Shown here piece after piece: positions 18,575 through 26,875 of a stretch of DNA of 64,000 nt. Each line of letters starts with the position of its first letter. The first letter of the stretch is position 1. The notes beneath the pieces are model-generated. The model was not told the DNA's origin. It ran no database searches and was given only the letters and a program-made list of their open reading frames with translations. The position numbers and the translations under genes are program-made. The stretch is from Streptomyces sp. NBC_01476 (GTDB lineage Bacteria > Actinomycetota > Actinomycetes > Streptomycetales > Streptomycetaceae), in contig NZ_CP109446.1 in NCBI RefSeq assembly GCF_036227265.1, positions 3,729,001 to 3,793,000 of the forward strand. The letters run 5' to 3'.

Positions 18575-19090
18575 ATGAATCCCCATCGCATAGCTGCCGC
18601 AGTTGTCGCCGGATTTGCCGCCTTCACACTCGTTGCCTGCGGGGCCGCGGGAGCACAGGGCCCGCAGGACGGTACGCCGACGACCAGCACCCTCACGACG
18701 GCCGCCGCGGCCACCACGTCTCCCACCGCCACCCCGACACCAACGCCCATGAGCGCGTCGCCGAGTGCGCCACCGTCCACCAGCCCAGCCGCGCCGAGCA
18801 CCACGGCCACCCACCACACCACCGCGCCCGCCACCCGCCGGGCGCCCAAGCCGGCGCCCACCCACAAACACACGACCGCACCCGCGGTGCACCACACCAC
18901 CGCGCCCGCGGTCCACCACACCACCGCCCCGCCGGCGAGCGGCACATGCAGCATCCGCTCCAACGCCGGAAACTGCTACCACGCAGGCCAGATCTGCAGA
19001 AAAGCGGATCTCGGAAAGTCGACCACCGACGCGGACGGCCGCTCCATCACCTGCGTCATGCAGTCCGGAAACTCGCACTGGCACTACTGA
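18575..19090 (+). CDS. Thr/Pro/His-rich lipoprotein with C-terminal Cys-rich domain
   Basis: 171 residues from ATG 18575. A lipoprotein signal ends in LVAC at about residue 22. A long low-complexity linker contains TPTPT and three HHTTAP repeats, suited to span the cell wall. The C-terminal 48 residues form a small domain with four Cys (CSIR, GNCYHAGQIC, ITCVMQSGNSHWHY), probably two disulfides, like small extracellular domains common in actinomycetes. The ligand is unknown. GTG 18566 is an alternative start. Confidence 0.8.
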   Translation: MNPHRIAAAVVAGFAAFTLVACGAAGAQGPQDGTPTTSTLTTAAAATTSPTATPTPTPMSASPSAPPSTSPAAPSTTATHHTTAPATRRAPKPAPTHKHTTAPAVHHTTAPAVHHTTAPPASGTCSIRSNAGNCYHAGQICRKADLGKSTTDADGRSITCVMQSGNSHWHY

Positions 19091-19239
19091 AACAGCCCTG
19101 CAAATAGGCGCGTTGAGGCTCCGCCCGAGCCGGCGGGCTCACCGCCGTACGCGGCCGGCCGCCCCCGCCCCTCCCGGCAGTCGGTCCCGTCGCGCACTAC
19201 GCAGGCACGGAAAGCCCCCAGCCGTACGAGAGGTACGCC

Positions 19240-20100
19240 GTGATGACCGGTGACACCCCGGCGTCGGTCGAGGCTGCCTTCGGCGGGCGCCTGACACCCC
19301 TGGTCCATGACCGCCCGCACCGCAACACGCACTACCGCGGCGTCACCGCCGACGGGACCAGGGTGTTCGTCAAGGTGATCGACGGCAATCCCGCGTACTA
19401 CACCGCCGAGGTCCGTGCGCAGCGGCATCTCCTGGACGGCGGCGTCCCGGTGCCCCGCCTCCTCGACCACGGGGCCGTCGGCGAGCGGCGGTGGTGGCTG
19501 GCGTACGAGTGGCGGGACTTCGACGCCTTCGTCCCGGTGCGGGATCTGGTCGAGCGCGCCGGACACCTGCTGGGCCGGCTGCACGCCGCGACGAACGGCA
19601 TCCAGGACGACGCGCTGCGCCGGTACGCCGATGTGCACCGGCTCATCGCCGAGAAGACCGCCCGCATCGCGGAGTTCGACGCGCCCCTGGCTCGGCGCGT
19701 CCAGCGGCTCCACGAACGGATCGCCGCCCGCGGCGGGAACAGGGAAGGGAACGGCGGCAGCGTATGCCTGCTCCATGGCGACATGGGCTGGCGCAACCTC
19801 CACACCGACCCCGCCGGCCGGCTGTGGCTGCTCGACTTCGAGCACGCGGCGATCGGTCATCCGCTGCTGGACTTCGCCAAGTTGTGGGACCGCGAACTCG
19901 ACGCCCCGGCGGACCGGGAAGTCTTCCTCCGCGGTTACCAACGGAGTTGGCCGGCGGCCGAACCCGTCCGGCTCGACGCGATCGACACCGTCCGCCTGTG
20001 GGCCGCCGCCGGCATCTTCCCGTACGCCCGCCCGCGCGAGGACCACGACTTCGAACGCCACGCGTCCTCCGTCCTCGACCGCCTGGAAGCCGGTCGCTGA
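19240..20100 (+). CDS. Aminoglycoside phosphotransferase-like kinase
   Basis: 286 residues of the APH/choline-kinase superfamily. FVKVIDGN holds the ATP-binding Lys (about residue 45). LLHGDMGWRNL (about 178-188) has the catalytic HGD and a metal-binding Asn. LLDFEHA (about 197-203) carries the second metal-binding acidic pair. Members phosphorylate aminoglycosides, homoserine, choline or other small alcohols; the substrate here is not predictable. GAGAGG lies upstream of both GTG 19240 and ATG 19243, and either could be the start. It converges on the DUF5996 gene. Confidence 0.85.
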   Translation: MMTGDTPASVEAAFGGRLTPLVHDRPHRNTHYRGVTADGTRVFVKVIDGNPAYYTAEVRAQRHLLDGGVPVPRLLDHGAVGERRWWLAYEWRDFDAFVPVRDLVERAGHLLGRLHAATNGIQDDALRRYADVHRLIAEKTARIAEFDAPLARRVQRLHERIAARGGNREGNGGSVCLLHGDMGWRNLHTDPAGRLWLLDFEHAAIGHPLLDFAKLWDRELDAPADREVFLRGYQRSWPAAEPVRLDAIDTVRLWAAAGIFPYARPREDHDFERHASSVLDRLEAGR

Positions 20101-20137
20101 CCATCCCGAGTGGTCGGCGGGCGCCGCGCGGCTCCCG

Positions 20138-21070
20138 TCAGGCGCGGAGGAGTTGGTCGGTGACGCCGCCGGGGCATTCGCGGCGGGGTTCCCAGCCGGC
20201 GAGGTCGGCGCCCGCGCGGTAGGCGGTGTTGAGGAAGGTGAGGGCCGTCGTCCAGGGGTCGGCGGCGGTCCGGACGTCGTCGTACATGAGGGTGGCGAGG
20301 TGGGAGCCGCGGGCGGGGGACCATTGGGCCGCGTCGGGGCGCAGCGGGCGGGTGGTCAGGTCCGCCGGCTCGGGGGCGGTGTAGGAGTAGAACGCGGGCG
20401 CCGGGACGGTGTCGTCGCCGAACCAGAATCCCGCGCTGATCACCTCCCGCGAGTACGCCTCCCGGGTGACCGGGTCGGCGCCCGGCGACGGCTCCACCTC
20501 GCGGTCGGAGAAGCGGGTGACGGCGATGTCGAAGGTGTGCCAGAAGTGGTGGACCGGGCTGGTCTTCCCGGAGAAGCCGGCCGCGTACTCCTCCAGCAGG
20601 AGGGCGACCTGGCTGAGGATCTGCCAGTAGCGGCTGACCGCGGCGGGGTCGTACGCACGGTGCTCGTGGTCCTCGGCGAAGGGGCGGTCCGCGTCCGGGA
20701 GGTCGAACGGGTACGGGTGCTGCGGCTCCACCTCGATCCCGAGCGCGACCAGCGCGGCCAGGGTGTCCCGGTAGAAGGCGGCGACCGAACGGCCGGCCAG
20801 CGGGAAGGACGTCTCACGGCCGGTCAGCGTCCGTACGACGAGGCGGTGCCCGACGAAGTCGAAGTCGACGCAGAAGGCGTCACCGTCGGCGAGCGGTCCC
20901 ATCGGCCGGGTCGTGATGCCCTGGCCGGTGAGGTGGAAGGGGACGTTCCACCAGTGGTTGCGGCGGAAGCTGCCGGCCAGCCGGATCTTGCCGACGACCT
21001 GCAGAAAGCGGTGCAGGGTCTCCTTCGTGTCCCGCCAGGACTCCAGCGGCAGGGGCGGGAAGAGTTCCAT
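20138..21070 (-). CDS. DUF5996 family protein
   Basis: 310 residues. It begins MELFPPLPLESWRDTKETLH, followed by GKIRLA and NHWWNVPFHLTGQGITTRPM, the hallmark of DUF5996, and later TSPVHHFWHTFDIAVTRFS. These proteins are widespread in actinobacteria and their function is unknown to me. ATG 21070 has GGAG six bases upstream; the same frame stays open upstream but only as a shadow of the MFS gene. It may be cotranscribed with that MFS gene (105-bp gap, same strand). Confidence 0.85.
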   Translation of the reverse strand: MELFPPLPLESWRDTKETLHRFLQVVGKIRLAGSFRRNHWWNVPFHLTGQGITTRPMGPLADGDAFCVDFDFVGHRLVVRTLTGRETSFPLAGRSVAAFYRDTLAALVALGIEVEPQHPYPFDLPDADRPFAEDHEHRAYDPAAVSRYWQILSQVALLLEEYAAGFSGKTSPVHHFWHTFDIAVTRFSDREVEPSPGADPVTREAYSREVISAGFWFGDDTVPAPAFYSYTAPEPADLTTRPLRPDAAQWSPARGSHLATLMYDDVRTAADPWTTALTFLNTAYRAGADLAGWEPRRECPGGVTDQLLRA

Positions 21071-21174
21071 CGGGCGCTCCAGGGTTCCGGGGTCGGCGGG
21101 ACCGGGCCGGGCGCGTACCGCCGTCCGGTCCCCCGCCCATCCTGGGCGACCCCGGCCGCCCCCGCCAGCGCTGA

Positions 21175-22803
21175 TCAGCCCGCCGGCGGCACCAGATGCC
21201 GTACCACCGGCTCCCGCCCCGCCTTGCTCCACGCCCGGTCCAGCAGCTCGACGTCGTAGGCGGTGAGCCGCCCTTCGTGCTGCCGCAGGTGCTCCTCCCA
21301 GGAGGGGACCTCGAAGACCTCGACCCAGGTGTCGTCGTGCTCGGCGTCCTGGTAGAGCGACCAGTGGACCGCGCCGGTACGCCGCCGGGAGACCGCCAGC
21401 GCGGCCATCGCCTCGCGGAAGGGGCCCACCTGCTCGGCCGTCACCTCGTACGTCACCTCGACGAGAACGGGGCCGTCGTCGGGTGCCACATCCGTGGTCA
21501 GCATGGGTTCCGGCCAGGGGGCCACGATGTCCCGGTCGAGGGTGCCGGTGAGCGTCAGCATCGGCCAGCGGGCCAGGGACGCGGAGGTGACCAGCAGCAG
21601 ACCGGTGGCGATGAGGAGCGTCGTGGGGGTGCCGGCCGCGTCGGCCAGCAGGCCCCACAGCAGGGTGCCGATGCCCTGGCCGCCCATGAACACCATCAGG
21701 TAGAGGGCCAGGCCCCGGGCCCTCACCCACGCGGGGAGCGCCAGCTGCAAGGTGGTGTTGAGCGTGGACAGGGCGTACAGCCAGCCGACGCCGGTGACGA
21801 TCAGGACCACCGCGACCACCGCCGGCTGGGTGACGACGGCCGCGACCGCGCTGCCGGCCGCGAAGGCCACGCCGCTCGCCCCGAGCAGCACATTGCGGCC
21901 GAACACCTTGCGGACGTTCTTGATGGTCACCGCGCCGATGATCGCGCCGAGACCGAGCGCGCCGAGCAGCAGACCGTAACCGCCCGCGCCGAGACCGAGC
22001 CGGGAGGAGGAGACCACCGGCAGCAGTCCCCACAGCGCGGACGCGGGCACGACGAACAGCCCGGAACGCAGCAGCACCCGCCGGACGCCGGGCGCGTTGT
22101 GCACGTAGCGGGTGCCGGCGGAGAGCGCGGAACGCATCCGTTCGGGCGCGGCGCCGGACCGGGCGGTGGCGCGGTGCCAGAGCAGCAGCGCGCCGACCAC
22201 GCCGATGAAGGACACGGCGTTGATGCCGAAGACCACGTCGGGCCCGGTCAGTGCGACGATCACACCGGCCAGCGCGGGGCCCACGGCGCGGGCGAGGTTC
22301 ACATTGAGGCTGCCGAGGGCCGCGGCGGCCGGGATCTGCTCGCGCGGTACGAGTTCGGGCTGGATCGCCTGCCAGCCGGGGCCGGTCAGCGCGCTGCCGC
22401 AGCCGATCAGGAAGACCAGGGCGATCAGCACGGTGGGGGTGGTGAGACCGGCGGCGGTGAGCAGGGCGAGGACCGCGCTCAGGCAGGTCATCGCCACCGA
22501 GAGGCCGATCAGCAGGCGCCTGCGGTCCATGACGTCGGCCAGCACCCCGGCCGGCAGCGACAGGAAGAGCACCGGCAGGAGGGAGGCCGCTTGGACCATC
22601 GAGGTGAGGGTGGCGGCGTTCGGCTGGTGGACGAGCATCCACTGCGCGCCGACGGTCTGCATCCAGGTGCCGACGTTGGAGCCGAGCTGTGCCAGCCACA
22701 GCGACCGGAACGTGCGGATGCGCAGCGGCGCCCACGCGGAAGGAGCGGGACCCGGCGGCTGCGGTGCGGCCGGCCCGCCCGGCGGCGACGTGACTGCGGA
22801 CAT
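21175..22803 (-). CDS. MFS exporter with C-terminal ABM-like domain
   Basis: 542 residues. The first 410 form a 12-helix major facilitator of the MFS_3/enterobactin-exporter type (FRSLWLAQLGSNVGTWMQTV, then GVLADVMDRRRLLI). The last 100 residues, from PVLVEVTYEVTAEQVGPF to the end, resemble an antibiotic-biosynthesis-monooxygenase-like (dimeric alpha-beta barrel) domain with RTGAVHWSLYQDAEHDDTW. Fusions of this type occur in actinobacterial MFS_3 proteins. The export substrate is unknown. AGAAGGAG lies five bases before ATG 22803. Confidence 0.9.
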   Translation of the reverse strand: MSAVTSPPGGPAAPQPPGPAPSAWAPLRIRTFRSLWLAQLGSNVGTWMQTVGAQWMLVHQPNAATLTSMVQAASLLPVLFLSLPAGVLADVMDRRRLLIGLSVAMTCLSAVLALLTAAGLTTPTVLIALVFLIGCGSALTGPGWQAIQPELVPREQIPAAAALGSLNVNLARAVGPALAGVIVALTGPDVVFGINAVSFIGVVGALLLWHRATARSGAAPERMRSALSAGTRYVHNAPGVRRVLLRSGLFVVPASALWGLLPVVSSSRLGLGAGGYGLLLGALGLGAIIGAVTIKNVRKVFGRNVLLGASGVAFAAGSAVAAVVTQPAVVAVVLIVTGVGWLYALSTLNTTLQLALPAWVRARGLALYLMVFMGGQGIGTLLWGLLADAAGTPTTLLIATGLLLVTSASLARWPMLTLTGTLDRDIVAPWPEPMLTTDVAPDDGPVLVEVTYEVTAEQVGPFREAMAALAVSRRRTGAVHWSLYQDAEHDDTWVEVFEVPSWEEHLRQHEGRLTAYDVELLDRAWSKAGREPVVRHLVPPAG

Positions 22804-22974
22804 CTCGACTCCTTCTGAGCTCCGGAACGACGGAGCAACCGTACGGTGCCTTACGGGGGGCCGGGACGCGGGTTGAGGCGGCCGGGGGGTGGCGGCGGTC
22901 CGGCCGCCCCCCACACGGCGCTCGGGCTCGCCGGCCAGGTTCTCCGGCCGGCACCCGGAAGCCGGGCTCCACGC
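22804..22974. other. Upstream region of the MFS gene
   Basis: G+C-rich DNA between the MFS start and a repeat block. It presumably contains the MFS promoter, but no clear motif is seen. Confidence 0.35.
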
Positions 22975-23385
22975 CGAGCCGCACAGCGTCAGGCACCGCT
23001 GGTCAGCAGCCCCGGTCGGCCGGCCGCACGGCGTAAGCCACTCCCACAAGCCGCCGGCACGGCATCAGGCACCGACGGCCAGGGTCCTCGGTGAGCCGCC
23101 CGCACGACGTCAACCACCCCGGTAACGCGGCACGGCGTCAGGCACGCCACGACCAGCGGCCCCGGTCAGCCGGCCGCACGGCGTCAGCCAACCCCGGTAA
23201 GCCGCCGGCACGGCGTCACGCACCGCCGGCCAGGGTCCTCGGTGAGCCGCCCGCACGCCATCAGCCACCCGCGGTCAGCCGCCGGCACGGCGTCAGGCAC
23301 GCCACGGCCAGCGGCCCCGGTCAGCCGCCGCACGGCGTCAGCCAACCCCGGTAAGCCGCCGGCACGGCGTCACGCACCGACGACG
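22975..23385. repeat. Irregular tandem repeats of about 31 and 46 bp
   Basis: Units built on GCCGGCACGGCGTCAG followed by CACCCCGGTAAGCC alternate with longer units that add a CCAGCGGCCCCGGTCAGCC or CCAGGGTCCTCGGTGAGCC insert. Long-unit copies recur about 151-155 bp apart (AGGGTCCTCGGTGAGCC at 23081 and 23232; GCCACGRCCAGCGGCCCC at 23146 and 23301). The last unit runs into the 3' end of the DinB gene. Probably non-coding; mechanism of spread unknown. Confidence 0.8.
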
Positions 23386-23888
23386 CCGTCGATCCCCTCG
23401 CGGAGGAAGTCCGCGTGGCCGTTGTGCCGCGCGTACTCCAGGAGGACGTGGATCATCACCATCCGCAGTGAGACCTCCTCCTCCCAGCGGGGCTGGTAGC
23501 CGGCCTGGTCGAGGGATTCCGCCTCGCGTTCGACCCGGCGCGAGTTCTCGACCTCGGCCTCCCACGCGGCGAACGCCTCGGCACGCGAGGACCCGCTCGC
23601 GTCGTAGGCGGCCTGGAAGTCGACGGTCCCGGACCACAGCATCGGCGCGTCGTTGTCAACGAACACCCTCTGGAACCAGGTGCGTTCGACCTCGGCGAGG
23701 TGGCGGACCAGGCCGAGCAGGGTGAGCGTGGAGGGCGGGCTGGACTGCCGGCGCAGTTCGTCGTCGGTGAGTCCTTCGCACTTCAGGGCGAGGGTCGCGC
23801 GATGGTAGTCGAGGAAGGCGCGGAGCATGTCGCGCTCGGTGGCGAAGTTGGGCGGGCCGATGCGGGGATCCACGGGGGTGGCGGTCAT
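23370..23888 (-). CDS. DinB-like (DUF664) four-helix metalloprotein
   Basis: 172 residues of the DinB superfamily. FLDYHRATLALKCEGL in helix 1, LTLLGLVRHLAEVERTWF in helix 2 (with His) and MVMIHVLLEYARHNGHADFLRE in helix 4 supply the usual three His of the metal site. Relatives include mycothiol-dependent enzymes, so thiol transfer is possible. GAAGGAG precedes ATG 23888. The last codons overlap the adjacent repeat block, suggesting the repeats have intruded on or grown from the 3' end. Confidence 0.88.
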   Translation of the reverse strand: MTATPVDPRIGPPNFATERDMLRAFLDYHRATLALKCEGLTDDELRRQSSPPSTLTLLGLVRHLAEVERTWFQRVFVDNDAPMLWSGTVDFQAAYDASGSSRAEAFAAWEAEVENSRRVEREAESLDQAGYQPRWEEEVSLRMVMIHVLLEYARHNGHADFLREGIDGVVGA

Positions 23889-23999
23889 GAGGGGGACTCC
23901 TTCGGGGGTCGTGCGGGCGGGATTCCCACGTCCGCGGCTGGTCGGAAGGCCGAACCTGGCCGGTGGAGCGCGTCCGGCGCCGCCCACCCCGGGAGCGGT

Positions 24000-24770
24000 G
24001 TGAACGTCCACGGGGTGCGCGGCAGCGGCGGCGGGGCCGGCGCCGAAGGCTGGGACGCCGGGCGCCACGGCGACGAGGGACACGGCGACGAAGGACGCGA
24101 CGCCGAAGCGCACCGGGCCCGGGCCGGCAGGCCGCCCACCTCCCCCGCCGAACACATCTGGTACGCCTCGTACGGCGCCAACATGCACAGCGCGCGCCTG
24201 CGTTCGTACCTCGTCGGCGGCCGGCCGCCCGGCGCCGCCCGCACGTATCCCGGCTGCCGCGACCCGCGGACCCCGCGCCGCTCGCTGGCCCTCGAACTCC
24301 CCGGCACCGTGTACTTCGCCACCCAGTCCCCGGTCTGGGGCGGCGGGCGGGCCTTCTACGATCCGGGCGCGCCGGGCCGCGCCCGTATGCGGGCCCATCT
24401 GGTGACCGCGGAGCAGTTCGCCGACATCGCCGCCCAGGAGATGTACGGTCCGCCCGGCCGGGACCTCGACCTCACGCCGGTCCTCACCGAGGGCCGGGCC
24501 CGCCTGGGTCCCGGGCGCTACGAAACGCTCGTCCACGCGGGTGACGTGGACGGTCTGCCGGTGCTGACCTTCACCGCGCCGTGGCGGGCCGCCGACGTTC
24601 AACTGACCCCGCCGTCGGCCGCCTACCTGCGGCACCTCGGCGCGGGCCTGCTGGAGGCGGGCACCTGGGACACGGAGTCGGTCGCGGCCTATCTGGCCGG
24701 GCTGCCCGGGGCCGCCGGTCAATGGGAGCCGGCGGAAGTGGAGTTGCTGCTGACGGAGAACGGGGAGTGA
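24000..24770 (+). CDS. Gamma-glutamylcyclotransferase-like fold protein
   Basis: About 256 residues from GTG 24000; the start is uncertain because the first 50 residues are Gly/Asp-rich linker. The domain starts at HIWYASYGANMHSARLRSYL, which matches the GGCT-like substrate loop (Y-x-x-Y-G-x-N-M). RSLALELPGTVYFAT follows, and later EQFADIAAQEMY. In Streptomyces genomes this family is sometimes labelled histone deacetylase, which the motifs do not support. It may act on gamma-glutamyl amines. Divergent from the DinB gene. Confidence 0.7.
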   Translation: MNVHGVRGSGGGAGAEGWDAGRHGDEGHGDEGRDAEAHRARAGRPPTSPAEHIWYASYGANMHSARLRSYLVGGRPPGAARTYPGCRDPRTPRRSLALELPGTVYFATQSPVWGGGRAFYDPGAPGRARMRAHLVTAEQFADIAAQEMYGPPGRDLDLTPVLTEGRARLGPGRYETLVHAGDVDGLPVLTFTAPWRAADVQLTPPSAAYLRHLGAGLLEAGTWDTESVAAYLAGLPGAAGQWEPAEVELLLTENGE

Positions 24771-24782
24771 CCTCACGGCGCC

Positions 24783-25151
24783 TTACGACGCTCCGGCCCG
24801 GACCGGATCCGCCGCATCCGTCAGATCCGCCGGCCACGACTCCACCGCACGTACCGCCGTGACCGGCAACGGCCCGTAGATGTGCGGGAATTCGGGGGCG
24901 CCGGGAGCCGGCGACTCGTAACGCACCGGCGACGGCACGAGCGTGTCGTCGATCACGAGGACGACCAGGTCGTCCCTGTCCGGCGGGTCGCCGTACAACA
25001 ACGCGGCCACACCGGCGAGTTGGTGGCGCAAGGAGCAGTGGATGAAGCCCTCCTGCTCAAGGGTGCGGCCGCGGGTGGACCCGGTGTAGGCGCCGACGGC
25101 GCGGGCCGCTTCCCACAGGGAGCGTTCGGTGATGTGGAGGAGTTCCGCCAT
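24783..25151 (-). CDS. DUF952 family protein
   Basis: 122 residues: MAELLHITERSLWEAA at the start, EGFIHCSLRHQL, VLVIDDTLVPSPVRYE, and FPHIYGPLPVTAV at the end, all hallmarks of DUF952. The conserved FIHCS and HIYG segments suggest a small enzyme related in fold to ADP-ribose or nucleotide-binding proteins, but the function is not established. It converges on the GGCT-like gene 13 bp away. Confidence 0.88.
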   Translation of the reverse strand: MAELLHITERSLWEAARAVGAYTGSTRGRTLEQEGFIHCSLRHQLAGVAALLYGDPPDRDDLVVLVIDDTLVPSPVRYESPAPGAPEFPHIYGPLPVTAVRAVESWPADLTDAADPVRAGAS

Positions 25152-25207
25152 GGCCCCCACGCTGGCAGATTCCGTGGACCATGGCGAGGCGATTACCGCC
25201 GGGCGGG

Positions 25208-25795
25208 TCAGCCCCGGGGCTCGCGCCACATCGGGTACATCGCCGGGCCGCCGGGGAGGTCGATCGTGCGGCCCATGAAGGTGAAGCCGAGGCGTTCGTA
25301 GAGGGCGCGGCTGCGCAGGCTGCTCGCTTCGAGATACGCCGGCCGCCCCTCCCGGTCGCAACGGCCCAGCACGGACGCGATGAGGTCGCCGCCGATGCCC
25401 TTGCCGTGCAGCTCCGGCTCGACGCCGATGACCATCAGGTGGTCGTGGGCGCGGCCCTTGGGGTGGGCCTCGGCGGTGAGCCGGGAGATCTCCTCGATGC
25501 GCTGGTTGGCGGGGTCGATCGAGGCGCGGAAGCCCGCCGGGTCGTCGTCCCCGTGATCACCGGCCGGAACGGACTGCCAGAGCGCGACCGCCGACCCGTC
25601 CTCGACCAGGTCGATCCAGCCTCCTTCGAGGGCCATGTCGAAGAAGGCGCCCATCAACCTGCCGTGATTCCGCTCCAGTTGGCCGGGATCCGGGAACACC
25701 CACAGACTCACCGCATCCTTCGAGAACGCCCTGTGCAACAGGTCGACCACCGCGGTCCTGTCGTCCGCCCCGGCCCTGCGCGTCGGCACGCCCAT
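25208..25795 (-). CDS. GNAT family N-acetyltransferase
   Basis: 195 residues. The acetyl-CoA motif is LMVIGVEPELHGKGIGGDLI, followed by YLEASSLRSRALYERLGFT and a final FMGRTIDLPGGPAMYPMWRE. This matches a GNAT subfamily common in Streptomyces that acetylates small amines or proteins; the substrate is unknown. ATG 25795 starts the protein. It probably forms a loose operon with the DUF952 gene (56-bp gap, same strand). Confidence 0.88.
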   Translation of the reverse strand: MGVPTRRAGADDRTAVVDLLHRAFSKDAVSLWVFPDPGQLERNHGRLMGAFFDMALEGGWIDLVEDGSAVALWQSVPAGDHGDDDPAGFRASIDPANQRIEEISRLTAEAHPKGRAHDHLMVIGVEPELHGKGIGGDLIASVLGRCDREGRPAYLEASSLRSRALYERLGFTFMGRTIDLPGGPAMYPMWREPRG

Positions 25796-25872
25796 CGTCC
25801 CGCCCCCTCGGTAATGTCAATTCATCCTGCACGTACGGCAGTTGCAGCGTGGGGGGTGAGGGGCGGGCCGGG

Positions 25873-26796
25873 TCAGTGCGGGGCGCGGACGTGGTCAGCG
25901 CGGGGCGCACCTGCCCGGTCGGTCCGGGCCTCGATGGCGTGCAGGACGGCGATCATGTCCCCGTCCGCGTGGCCGAGGGCGACCGTCTCGGCGAAGAGGG
26001 CGTGGCACGCGTCCAGCAGAGGAGACGCGAGCGCGGACTTCCTGGCGGCCTCGGCGATCAGCTCGTTGTTCTTCAGTACGTCCAACGCCGCGGCCTGGAC
26101 GGCGAAGTCGCGGTCCCGCAGCTTGGGCGACTTCATCCGGGAGACGCCGCTGGCCATCGGTCCCGCGTCCAGCACGTCGAGGAACTGCCCCTTGTCCAGG
26201 CCGTGCCGGTCGGCGAAGTGGAACGCCTCGGTGAGACCGGTGACCAGCGTGATCAGGAAGAGGTTGACGGAGAGCTTCATCAGCAGGGCATTCGGCGCGG
26301 GGCCGCAGACGAACGTCTCGTGGCACATGGGCGCGAGCAGCGGCCGTACCCTCTCGACCGCCGCCTCCGCACCGGCCAGCATCGCGACCAACCGCCCCTG
26401 CTCAGCGGGGACCCGTGACCCGGAGACCGGCGCCTCGACATAACTCCCGCCTGCCGCCAGCACATCCGCTTCGAGCGCCCGCGAGTAGTCGGGGGACGTC
26501 GTCCCCATGTGCACGATCGTCCGGCCTGCCACGTACGCGGCGAACTCCGGCATGCCCCGGCGCAGAGTCGCGTCGACGGCGACCTCGTCGGCGAGCATCA
26601 GGAAGACGACCCCGGCCCGCCGGAAGACCTCGCCGGGGGTGGTGGCAACGGTCGCGCCTGCCTCCCGCAGGGGCTCGCACCCGGCGGGCGTGCGGTTCCA
26701 GACCGTAAGAGCCGTACCGGCCCGGGCCAGATTGAGGGCCATGGGCCGGCCCATGACGCCCAAGCCGAGGAAACCTACGGGGACCGTTTCGGGCAT
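25873..26796 (-). CDS. NAD(P)-binding dehydrogenase, 3-hydroxyisobutyrate dehydrogenase family
   Basis: 307 residues. The N-terminal Rossmann motif is [20 protein letters not shown] (about residues 8-27). [15 protein letters not shown] is the substrate loop, and Lys174 in [12 protein letters not shown] is the catalytic lysine position. The C-terminal helical domain follows. Members oxidise beta-hydroxyacids or reduce imines. The gene is divergent from a GNAT gene, and the 62-bp space between them holds one complete palindromic operator and part of a second, so the two are likely coregulated. Confidence 0.88.
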   Translation of the reverse strand: MPETVPVGFLGLGVMGRPMALNLARAGTALTVWNRTPAGCEPLREAGATVATTPGEVFRRAGVVFLMLADEVAVDATLRRGMPEFAAYVAGRTIVHMGTTSPDYSRALEADVLAAGGSYVEAPVSGSRVPAEQGRLVAMLAGAEAAVERVRPLLAPMCHETFVCGPAPNALLMKLSVNLFLITLVTGLTEAFHFADRHGLDKGQFLDVLDAGPMASGVSRMKSPKLRDRDFAVQAAALDVLKNNELIAEAARKSALASPLLDACHALFAETVALGHADGDMIAVLHAIEARTDRAGAPRADHVRAPH

Positions 26797-26823
26797 CGCG
26801 TACCGCCGTGTTCGTGGAAGGGG

Positions 26824-26851
26824 TTGCCGCCTATGACAGTCGTCATAATAC
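26824..26851 (+). promoter_or_regulatory. Promoter of the rightward GNAT gene, probably leaderless
   Basis: TTGCCG (26824-26829) and TAATAC (26846-26851), 16 bases apart, form a plausible sigma-70-type promoter. Transcription would start at about 26858, almost at the ATG at 26859, giving a leaderless mRNA. No ribosome site precedes the ATG, which fits. Confidence 0.5.
26832..26847. promoter_or_regulatory. Operator palindrome 1
   Basis: TATGAC-AGTC-GTCATA is a perfect inverted repeat with a four-base centre, lying in the promoter between the divergent dehydrogenase and GNAT genes. This is the form of a TetR- or MarR-type operator. Its partner at 26858 has the same half-sites. Confidence 0.75.
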
Positions 26852-26857
26852 TGAGAC

Positions 26858-26875
26858 TATGACGACCGTCATAGA
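26858..26875. promoter_or_regulatory. Operator palindrome 2, overlapping the GNAT start codon
   Basis: CTATGAC-GACC-GTCATAG is a second perfect palindrome with the same half-site, about 27 bp from the first centre to centre (between two and three helical turns). It includes the ATG at 26859. A repressor bound to both sites would block both divergent genes. Confidence 0.75.

Noticed and set aside
17528-19107. Long open frames on both strands over the 13-bp array (up to about 490 codons)
   Set aside because: A 13-bp unit without stops keeps all frames open; the products are Arg/Gly/Ala/Pro repeats with no start signals. Treated as non-coding repeat.
20138-22996. A single 952-codon protein covering DUF5996 and the MFS region
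   Set aside because: Only the last 310 codons match DUF5996; the rest is the shadow of the MFS gene in another frame.
22975-23385. CRISPR array at the repeat block
   Set aside because: Repeats are degenerate, directly joined and vary in length; there are no unique spacers and no cas genes.
23370-24776. A 468-codon minus-strand protein
   Set aside because: Only the DinB part from 23888 is conserved; upstream it is antisense to the GGCT-like gene.
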